64,000 bases of DNA from Azoarcus sp. TTM-91 (GTDB lineage: Bacteria; Pseudomonadota; Gammaproteobacteria; Burkholderiales; Rhodocyclaceae), in the NCBI RefSeq assembly GCF_012911025.1, contig NZ_WUEI01000007.1:1-64000 (forward strand), in the 5' to 3' direction. The number at the start of each line of letters is the position of its first letter. The first letter of the stretch is position 1. Position numbers and translations under genes: made by a program. Below are positions 57,927 through 64,000 of the stretch, piece by piece. Under the pieces are notes generated by a model. The model saw only the letters and a program-made list of their open reading frames with translations, searched no databases and was not told where the DNA came from.

Positions 57927-58023
57927 TCTGGCTCCAGGGGCGTCTCGGGCCCGTTTCGGCTTGAGGACAGTCGTCAGTTTAAGTCGGCCGGGCAAGGCCG
58001 CCCAAACCGCCCACCCGCGGCCT

Positions 58024-60756
58024 TCACGCCGCGGCCTTCGGCCTGGCGTTCCAAACACGGCGCAACAGCGCCTTTTCCAACTCGACGATGAGCAGCACGC
58101 CAAGGCCGAAGGCCAGGATGCGCCGCCAAGAGTCCATGGCCAGCGCCGCGCTGCCGAACAGCGACTGCATCGCCGGCAGATAGGTGAACAGCAGCTGGCA
58201 CAGCACCAACACTCCGGCAGCCAGCAGCACATAGCGGTTGCCCACCAGTCCTTCGCGGTTGAGCACCGGGGCGGTGAAGCTGCGCATGTTGAAGAGGTAG
58301 AACAGCTCGCCGGCAAACAGTGTATTGACCGCAGCCGTGCGCGCCAGCTCCACCGATGCGCCCAGCCGCAGCTCCCAGGCGAAGATCGCCATGCTGCCGG
58401 CCACCAGCAAGCCGCCGACGAACAGGATGCGCCAGCCGATGAAGCGGTCCAGCAGCGGCTCGCCCGGGCTGCGCGGCGGCCGCCGCATGATGTCCTCCTC
58501 CGGCGGCTCGAAGGCCAGCGCCAGCGCCAGGGTGACGGCGGTGATCATGTTCACCCACAGGATCTGCACCGGCGTGATGGGCATGGTCATGCCGAACAGC
58601 ACGGCGAAGAACACCATCGCCGCCTGGCCGAGGTTGGTCGGCAGGATGTAGGCGATGGCCTTGCGCAGGTTGTCGTAAACGGTGCGCCCTTCCTCCACCG
58701 CCGCCGCCACCGAGGCGAAGTTGTCATCCGCCAGCACCATCTCCGCCGCTTCCTTGGCCGCCTCGGTGCCCTTGCGCCCCATGGCGACGCCGACGTCGGC
58801 GCGCTTCAGCGCCGGGGCGTCATTGACCCCGTCGCCGGTCATCGCCACCACCTCGCCGCGCGACTGCAGGGCCTGCACCAGCCGCAGTTTGTGCTCCGGG
58901 CTGGCACGGGCAAAGATGTCCGTGTCCTGCACCGCGGCGGCCAGCGCAGCGTCGTCCAGCGCTTCGATCTGCTCGCCGGTGAGCGCCTTCACCTCGTGCC
59001 CCAGGCCGAGCTGGCGGCCAATGGCGCAGGCGGTGGCGGCATGGTCGCCGGTGATCATCTTCACCCGTATGCCGGCAGCCAGACAGCGGGCGACCGCCTT
59101 CACCGCCTCGTCCCGCGGCGGGTCGGACAAGCCGCAGACCGCCAGCAGCGTGAAGCCGCCCGCCTCCACGCCGGCGAAGTCCAGCCCCTCCCGGCCCGCC
59201 GGCTCGATGCGCTCGGCGATGGCCAGCAGGCGCATGCCCTCGGCCGCCATCCCGTCCATGCCAGCGCGCAGGGCGTCGCTATCCAGCGGCCGCGCCTCGC
59301 CGCCTTCGCCGCGCATGTCCACGCACAGTGCCAGCACCCGCTCCGGCGCCCCCTTCAGGTAAGTGCGCAGCGGCCCCTGGTGGCTGCGGTGCAGCGTGGC
59401 CATGAAGCGGTGCTCGGATTCGAAGGGGATAACGTCCGCCCGCGGCAGCCGCTCGCGCTCCAGCGCGAACTCAAGCCCGGCCTTGCCCGCCAGCCCGAGC
59501 AGCGCGCCTTCGGTGGGGTCGCCGAGCAGCACCCAATCCTCGCCCTCCTGCCGCACCGAGGCGTCGTTGCACAGCAGGGCCGCACAGGCAATGTCGCGCA
59601 GCAATGGCAGGCCGTCGAGGTCGTCGCCCTGGCAGGAGAAACCGCCCTGGGGCGCGTAGCCGGGGCCGGAGACCTCGATGGGGCCAGCGCCGGTCAGCAG
59701 GCGGCGCACCGCCATTTCGTTGCGGGTCAGCGTGCCGGTCTTGTCCGAGCAGATCACCGTCACCGCGCCCAGCGCCTCCACCGCCGGCAGGCGGCGCACG
59801 ATGGCGTGCCGCCGCGCCATGCGCTGCACGCCGATGGCCAGCGTGATGGTGACGATGGCCGGCAGCCCCTCGGGAATCGCCGCCACCGCGAGGCCGACGG
59901 CGGCGAGGAACATCTCGTCCAGCGCATAACCGCGCACCAGCACGCCGAAACCCAGCGCAGCCGCGGCAACGACCAGGATGATCCAGGTGAGCATGCGGCC
60001 GAAGGCGGCGAGTTGGCGCAGCAGCGGCGTGCTCAGCGCCTCCACCGAATCCAGCAAGGCACCGATGCGGCCGATCTCAGTGGCGGCGCCGGTCGCCACC
60101 ACCACCGCGCTGGCCTGCCCGCTCACCACCAGCGTGCCCGAGTAGGCCATGGACGTACGGTCGCCCAGCGCCGCCTGCGCATCCACCGCCGCCAGGCCCT
60201 TCTCGACCGCCAGCGACTCGCCGGTGAGGGCGGACTCATCCACGCGGAAATTGCGCGCCTCCACCAGCCGCAGGTCGGCCGGCACGCGGTCGCCGGAAGC
60301 AAGGAAGACGATGTCGCCCGGCACCAGCTCGGCCGCCTCTATCTCCCGCCTGTGGCCGTCGCGCCGCACCGCCGCATGCGGCGACAGCATGCTGCGGATC
60401 GCATCCAGCGCCTGTTCGGCCTTGCCCTCCTGGATGAAGCCGATGATGGCGTTGATCACCACCACGCCCAGGATCACGCCCGCATCCACCCAGTGGCCGG
60501 TGAGCGCAGTCACACCGCCGGCGGCCAACAATACGTAGATGAGGACGTTGTGGAACTGCAGCAGGAAACGTTTCAGGGCACCGGTGGGCTTGGCAGCGGG
60601 CAATGCGTTCAGGCCGTGTCGCGCCAGTCGCGCGGCGGCCTCGTCGGCGCTCAAGCCCTGGTGCGGCTCGACCGCAAGGCGGGCGAGAACCTGCTCGCTG
60701 GAACAGGCGTGCGGCAACATCTCCGCCGCGGTTTCTTCGGGACGATGGGCGCCCAT
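58024..60756 (-). CDS. P-type cation-transporting ATPase (P2, Ca2+/Na+-type)
   Basis: A 910-residue ion pump with a cation-ATPase N-terminal domain and about ten helices. The phosphorylated Asp is in [14 protein letters not shown] near residue 340, the A-domain loop is [14 protein letters not shown] near 175, and the hinge is [21 protein letters not shown] near 640. The PEGL sequence ([13 protein letters not shown]) marks P2-type pumps for Ca2+ or monovalent cations; the ion is not settled. A likely FNR/ANR box lies 112 bases upstream. Confidence 0.92.
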   Translation of the reverse strand: MGAHRPEETAAEMLPHACSSEQVLARLAVEPHQGLSADEAAARLARHGLNALPAAKPTGALKRFLLQFHNVLIYVLLAAGGVTALTGHWVDAGVILGVVVINAIIGFIQEGKAEQALDAIRSMLSPHAAVRRDGHRREIEAAELVPGDIVFLASGDRVPADLRLVEARNFRVDESALTGESLAVEKGLAAVDAQAALGDRTSMAYSGTLVVSGQASAVVVATGAATEIGRIGALLDSVEALSTPLLRQLAAFGRMLTWIILVVAAAALGFGVLVRGYALDEMFLAAVGLAVAAIPEGLPAIVTITLAIGVQRMARRHAIVRRLPAVEALGAVTVICSDKTGTLTRNEMAVRRLLTGAGPIEVSGPGYAPQGGFSCQGDDLDGLPLLRDIACAALLCNDASVRQEGEDWVLLGDPTEGALLGLAGKAGLEFALERERLPRADVIPFESEHRFMATLHRSHQGPLRTYLKGAPERVLALCVDMRGEGGEARPLDSDALRAGMDGMAAEGMRLLAIAERIEPAGREGLDFAGVEAGGFTLLAVCGLSDPPRDEAVKAVARCLAAGIRVKMITGDHAATACAIGRQLGLGHEVKALTGEQIEALDDAALAAAVQDTDIFARASPEHKLRLVQALQSRGEVVAMTGDGVNDAPALKRADVGVAMGRKGTEAAKEAAEMVLADDNFASVAAAVEEGRTVYDNLRKAIAYILPTNLGQAAMVFFAVLFGMTMPITPVQILWVNMITAVTLALALAFEPPEEDIMRRPPRSPGEPLLDRFIGWRILFVGGLLVAGSMAIFAWELRLGASVELARTAAVNTLFAGELFYLFNMRSFTAPVLNREGLVGNRYVLLAAGVLVLCQLLFTYLPAMQSLFGSAALAMDSWRRILAFGLGVLLIVELEKALLRRVWNARPKAAA

Positions 60757-60867
60757 GACCTCTCCTGCATGAGGGAACAGGGAATGCGAGCGGCCGTCCG
60801 GGAGTGAAGTTCCTCGCCGGCGCTCCGCTCCACTGCCCCAGCATGCGGCGCGGGCGTTGCGCTGTCG

Positions 60868-60881
60868 TGATGCGGATCAAG
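60868..60881 (-). promoter_or_regulatory. FNR/ANR-type box upstream of the P-type ATPase
   Basis: Read toward the ATPase, TTGAT-CCGC-ATCAC matches the FNR/ANR consensus TTGAT-N4-ATCAA at nine of ten positions. Its distance of about 112 bases from the start codon allows a promoter between. It suggests induction at low oxygen; the box could also be chance. Confidence 0.5.
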
Positions 60882-60953
60882 CCGCAGGGCGGCGACCCCG
60901 TGCAAGCTGATGTCGGCTTGGCTGGGTGCTCGGTTTCGCGCTCAGGTGCGCAC

Positions 60954-61466
60954 TTACTTGCGCGGCGCTACCGGCAGCAGCACAACACGGCTGCCAACCA
61001 GGCGGTCGTGCAGGAACTGGCGGTCGCGGTCGATCAGCGCCCACAACAGGCCGATGCCGAAGCCGAGTACCGAAGGCCACGCCAGCGCATAGCGCAGCCA
61101 GCAGCGGCCGACGCTCAGGCGGTGGCCATCGGCGGCGGACACCAGCTTCAACCGCCAGGTCTGCATCGCCAGGGTCTGGCCACCACGGCGCCAGTACCAG
61201 ACGAAGTAGGCGCCCAGCACCAGGAACACATGCACCCAGGCCAGCCATCCCGGCGGTGCAACCTCGAAGGCGACCCCGAGAATCAGGTAGGGCACCATGA
61301 AGGTCAGCGCCAGTACGCCGAGCAGCAACAGGGATTCGTAAAGAAGGCTAGCCAGCCGGCGCCGGAAGCCGGCCAGTTCGACGACGGTGCGCGTCGAAGG
61401 CGCAGCCGAGCCGGCGGGCGCCTCACCGCGGATCGCGGAGGCGCGGCGTTTCGCACGTGCATTCAT
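60954..61466 (-). CDS. RDD-family membrane protein
   Basis: A 170-residue membrane protein of the RDD family, with the Arg in GFRRRLASLLYESLLLL and the Asp pair in WALIDRDRQFLHDRLVGSRVV. Three hydrophobic helices are visible. Function is mostly unknown; some members exchange ions. The ATG at 61466 overlaps the DUF3106 gene stop by four bases, so the two are translationally coupled. Confidence 0.88.
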   Translation of the reverse strand: MNARAKRRASAIRGEAPAGSAAPSTRTVVELAGFRRRLASLLYESLLLLGVLALTFMVPYLILGVAFEVAPPGWLAWVHVFLVLGAYFVWYWRRGGQTLAMQTWRLKLVSAADGHRLSVGRCWLRYALAWPSVLGFGIGLLWALIDRDRQFLHDRLVGSRVVLLPVAPRK

Positions 61467-61921
61467 TGATTGGATTGCTTGTCGTTCTCGGATATGGCTG
61501 CGCCGGGGCGGCGCATCTGGGCGGCATTGACCACATCGCGGCGGGTTTCCGGCGGCAGGCTCTGGAAGCGCTCCCACTCGGCATTTAGGTTGCCGCGCAC
61601 CTCGGCAGGAATGTCGCGCAGGCGGCGATAGCCTTCACGCGCCTTCTGCCGCTCGGCCGGCTGCAGCCGGGCCCAGTCGCGCATGCGGGCCTGCATGCGC
61701 GACTGCTCGTCGGCGGAAAGCTTGTCGTAGCGATCGGCGATCCCCACCCACTTGCGCCGGCTGGCCGCCGACAGTTCTCCCCATTCATCCGCCAGCGGGG
61801 AGAGGATTTCCTTCTGGTGCTGGCCCAGTTCACGCCAGCTGGGCGCCAGGACCGGAGCGGCGGAAACGGCCTGCGCGGCAAGCAATGCGAGGATCAGGAC
61901 TGCGTAGCGTGGCGCAGCCAT
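61463..61921 (-). CDS. DUF3106 periplasmic protein
   Basis: A 152-residue exported protein. A signal peptide ending AVSAAPVLA precedes a helical domain with repeats of W-x-x-L and R-x-x-W (SWRELGQHQKEILSPLADEW, RMRDWARLQPAERQKAREGYRRL). DUF3106 proteins of betaproteobacteria sit beside a sigma factor and DUF3619, as here; the heptad-rich region resembles Spy/CpxP-like chaperone helices only loosely. It overlaps DUF3619 by 28 bases. Confidence 0.85.
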   Translation of the reverse strand: MAAPRYAVLILALLAAQAVSAAPVLAPSWRELGQHQKEILSPLADEWGELSAASRRKWVGIADRYDKLSADEQSRMQARMRDWARLQPAERQKAREGYRRLRDIPAEVRGNLNAEWERFQSLPPETRRDVVNAAQMRRPGAAISENDKQSNQ

Positions 61922-62304
61922 GCCCCGAAGTCCTCATCCAGGTATGCATCGATGGGAAGCTCGTCCACCAGCAGCGCGGCGTCGATCTCTTCCAGTTCGG
62001 CCAGGCGGACGGAGGTGGCCCACATGTCGCCAATCGCGACCACCGCCAGCACGGCAGCCACCGCACCAGCCTGGCGCAGCACCGCTGCCGGCGATACGCC
62101 AGCCCTAACCCAGGCGGCGATCCGGCCCAGCAAACCGCTCCTCGGCCGGTGCGCCGCCAACGCGCGCTGGCGAGCCGCGCGCAGGCGGGCCAGCGTGTCG
62201 GCGTCGACTTCGTGGGCGGCAACCGTGAGATGCGCGGCGATGCGCCGCGCGAACGCCACGCCATCATCCGCGTCACCGGTCACCTTGATGACCCGTTCGT
62301 TCAT
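61894..62304 (-). CDS. DUF3619 membrane protein, possible anti-sigma partner
   Basis: A 136-residue protein with a cytoplasmic N-terminus rich in Ala/Arg (about 1-75), one membrane helix (about 76-97, AGAVAAVLAVVAIGDMWA) and a short acidic periplasmic end. It overlaps the sigma factor stop by four bases. This position and topology are those of an anti-sigma factor, but the family has no proven role and I infer this only from context. Confidence 0.78.
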   Translation of the reverse strand: MNERVIKVTGDADDGVAFARRIAAHLTVAAHEVDADTLARLRAARQRALAAHRPRSGLLGRIAAWVRAGVSPAAVLRQAGAVAAVLAVVAIGDMWATSVRLAELEEIDAALLVDELPIDAYLDEDFGAWLRHATQS

Positions 62305-62864
62305 GGCACGATTCCCCTTGCCTTCAGTGCCGCGGCCAAAGTGTGCGTGGCGCGCGAACAGTGGGTTTTGACGCTGCCCTCCGAGCAGCCCATGGCTTCG
62401 GCCGTCTCGGCGATGTCCATCTCTTCCCAGTAACGCATCAGGAAAGCCTCCCGTTGACGAGCCGGCAGGCGCGAGATCTCGCGCTCCAGGAGCCCCAGCA
62501 GGTGCTTGCGCTCGAAGCAGCCGTGGGGCGTCTCACCTTCGGCTGTCTCCCGGGTGTCCGCCAGGGTGTCGAGCGGGTCGGCTTCGTCTTCGGCCTCGCC
62601 GGCAAACACCGACAGCGGAGAGAGCCAGAGCCGGCGCACCTTCTGCCGGCGATGCACGTCGAGGATGACGTTCTGCAGGATGCGCTGGAACAGCATCGGG
62701 AACTCCGCCGCCGGCCGGTCGCCGTAGCGGGCGGAGAGTTTCATCATGGCGTCCTGCACCGCGTCGAGCGCGGCCTCCTCGTCCCGGAGTGACCACGAGG
62801 CCTGCTTGAACGCGCGCTTTTCGACGCTTTCGAGAAACGCGGAGAGTTCGACCCGGGAAGCCAG
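62301..62864 (-). CDS. RNA polymerase sigma factor, apparent CTG start
   Basis: A 187-residue sigma-70-family factor. Region 2 begins LSAFLESVEKRAFKQASWSLRDEEAALDAVQDAMMKL and continues through FPMLFQRILQNVILDVHRRQ; region 4 has LPARQREAFLMRYWEEMDIAETAEAMGCSEGSVKTHCSRA. No ATG, GTG or TTG exists between the upstream stop and the GTG at 62759, which would delete half of region 2. A CTG at 62864 has AAGGA seven bases upstream and restores the whole region, so I place the start there. A mutated or misread ATG is the alternative. Heads the sigma-DUF3619-DUF3106-RDD cluster. Confidence 0.8.
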   Translation of the reverse strand: MASRVELSAFLESVEKRAFKQASWSLRDEEAALDAVQDAMMKLSARYGDRPAAEFPMLFQRILQNVILDVHRRQKVRRLWLSPLSVFAGEAEDEADPLDTLADTRETAEGETPHGCFERKHLLGLLEREISRLPARQREAFLMRYWEEMDIAETAEAMGCSEGSVKTHCSRATHTLAAALKARGIVP

Positions 62865-62988
62865 CTGGAAGTCCTTGAGAAATCCGGCCCTTGGGCTCTT
62901 CTTCGCGGCCTAGCCGCAGCCTTGACCTGCGCCCTTGTGCCCGGTAACGTTCGCTGTTTCTTCGAACGAAATACAGAGCGAGTTTGCG

Positions 62989-64000
62989 ATGGTGCTGACC
63001 GGAGCCGAAATTGTAATCAGGAGCCTGCAGGAAGAAAAGGCCGAGTATGTGTTCGGATATCCGGGTGGTGCGGTACTGCATATCTACGACGCGCTGTTCC
63101 AGCAGGAGAACGTCCGCCACGTACTCGTTCGCCATGAGCAGGCCGCGGTTCACGCGGCCGACGGCTACTCCCGCAGCACCGGAAAGGTCGGCGTCGCCCT
63201 GGTGACCTCCGGCCCGGGCGCCACCAATGCCGTCACCGGCATTGCCACCGCCTATTGCGACTCCATCCCGCTGGTCATCATCTCCGGCCAGGTGCCCACC
63301 GCCGCGATCGGCCAGGACGCCTTCCAGGAAGTGGATACCGTCGGCATCACCCGGCCGTGCGTCAAGCACAACTTCCTGGTGCGCGACGCCCGCGATATCG
63401 CTAGCACGATCAAGAAGGCCTTCTACCTCGCCCGCACCGGCCGCCCCGGCCCGGTGCTGGTGGACATCCCGAAGGACGTCACCGCCGCCAAGGCCGAGTT
63501 CGAGTATCCGGCCGAGATCTCGATGCGCTCCTACAACCCTGTGGTAAAGGGTCATCACGGCCAGATCAAGAAGGCCGTCCAGCTGCTGCTGGAAGCCAAG
63601 CGGCCGATGATCTACACCGGCGGCGGCGTGATTCTGGCGGATGCAGCCGAAGCGCTCACCAAGCTCACCCGCATGCTGGGCTTTCCCATCACCAACACGC
63701 TGATGGGCCTGGGCGGCTATCCCGCCTCCGATCGCCAGTACCTGGGCATGCCGGGCATGCACGGCACCTACGAAGCCAACATGTCCATGCACTACTGCGA
63801 CGTGCTGCTGGCCGTGGGCGCTCGCTTCGACGACCGCGTCATCGGCGACCCGAACCACTTCGCCTCCGAGCCGCGCAAGATCATCCATGTCGACATCGAC
63901 CCCTCCTCCATCTCCAAGCGGGTGAAGGTGGACATCCCCATCGTCGGCGACCTGAAGGAAGTGCTGGAGGAGATGATCCGCCAGCTGGAAGCCGGCACCC
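62989..64000 (+). CDS. ilvB: Acetolactate synthase large subunit (3' end outside window)
   Basis: The first 337 residues of the thiamine-diphosphate enzyme that begins branched-chain amino acid synthesis. The catalytic Glu is in LVRHEQAAVHAADGYSRSTG near residue 48, with GPGATNAVTGIATAYCDSIPLVIISGQVP near 80 and ITRPCVKHNFLV near 122. The FAD-binding middle domain (GGYPASDRQYLGMPGMHGTYEAN) is present; the C-terminal thiamine domain lies beyond the edge. It starts at the ATG 62989. Usually followed by ilvH. An alternative symbol is ilvI. Confidence 0.95.
   Translation, partial: MVLTGAEIVIRSLQEEKAEYVFGYPGGAVLHIYDALFQQENVRHVLVRHEQAAVHAADGYSRSTGKVGVALVTSGPGATNAVTGIATAYCDSIPLVIISGQVPTAAIGQDAFQEVDTVGITRPCVKHNFLVRDARDIASTIKKAFYLARTGRPGPVLVDIPKDVTAAKAEFEYPAEISMRSYNPVVKGHHGQIKKAVQLLLEAKRPMIYTGGGVILADAAEALTKLTRMLGFPITNTLMGLGGYPASDRQYLGMPGMHGTYEANMSMHYCDVLLAVGARFDDRVIGDPNHFASEPRKIIHVDIDPSSISKRVKVDIPIVGDLKEVLEEMIRQLEAGT

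Noticed and set aside
57901..60807. Long open frame (about 970 codons) on the plus strand opposite the P-type ATPase
   Set aside because: Antisense shadow of a clear, full-length ATPase; no family features and no ribosome site.

Overview
The window is a high-GC chromosomal segment from a betaproteobacterium, most likely a member of the Rhodocyclales (Azoarcus/Thauera/Azospira-like). The support is the betaproteobacterial porin family, an EnvC/CtpA/GpmA block, a sigma factor-DUF3619-DUF3106-RDD-ilvB order, cytochrome c4, FcbT/TakP-type TRAP transporters, and a fixABCX operon. I saw no phage, transposase, CRISPR array, rRNA or tRNA. Almost all of it reads as resident, densely packed chromosomal DNA.

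Layout. 1-6.8 kb: an ABC exporter (cut by the left edge), a secreted esterase, a porin, DNA polymerase IV and DAHP synthase. 6.9-11.9 kb: a Kef-type antiporter, then a periplasmic redox-stress module made of a Met/His-rich lipoprotein, an ECF sigma factor, its anti-sigma factor and the methionine sulfoxide reductase pair MsrPQ. 12-14.6 kb: mog and darP, divergent from pmbA. 14.9-28.1 kb: a sodium-cycling block, with two paralogous TRAP binding proteins and one TRAP membrane pair on the + strand, a complete Mrp Na+/H+ antiporter operon (mrpA/B fused, C-G), and a second, inverted TRAP membrane pair.

28.2-31.2 kb: a histidine phosphatase and a shortened KdpD-like kinase with a KdpE-like regulator. 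31.4-35.2 kb: a ferredoxin followed by fixABCX. 35.6-43.3 kb: glyA-nrdR-ribD facing a moeB/hypothetical/ctpA/envC/gpmA operon. 43.4-46.5 kb: ArsR, rhodanese, glutaredoxin, secB, an SH3 protein and gpsA. 46.5-51.9 kb: trmL and comF, divergent from bioB-bioC-HAD, then a GNAT gene and hemB. 52-55.2 kb: a candidate small RNA, engB, cytochrome c4, a ferritin-like protein and a CBS protein. 55.2-64 kb: pepN, a P-type cation ATPase, RDD/DUF3106/DUF3619/sigma factor, and ilvB (cut by the right edge).

The most notable observations are these. (i) A probable small RNA at about 52.11-52.18 kb has a hairpin loop that carries the anti-Shine-Dalgarno octamer of 16S rRNA and sits behind a sigma-E-like promoter. 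(ii) A sigma factor gene whose conserved N-terminus can only be recovered by starting at a CTG codon. (iii) An identical, identically spaced bipartite promoter element stands in front of both TRAP binding-protein genes. (iv) Sodium-driven TRAP uptake systems flank a sodium-extruding Mrp operon. (v) The sigma/anti-sigma/lipoprotein/MsrPQ cluster resembles hypochlorite-response modules. Functional calls rest on reading the translations by eye; no database search was run.
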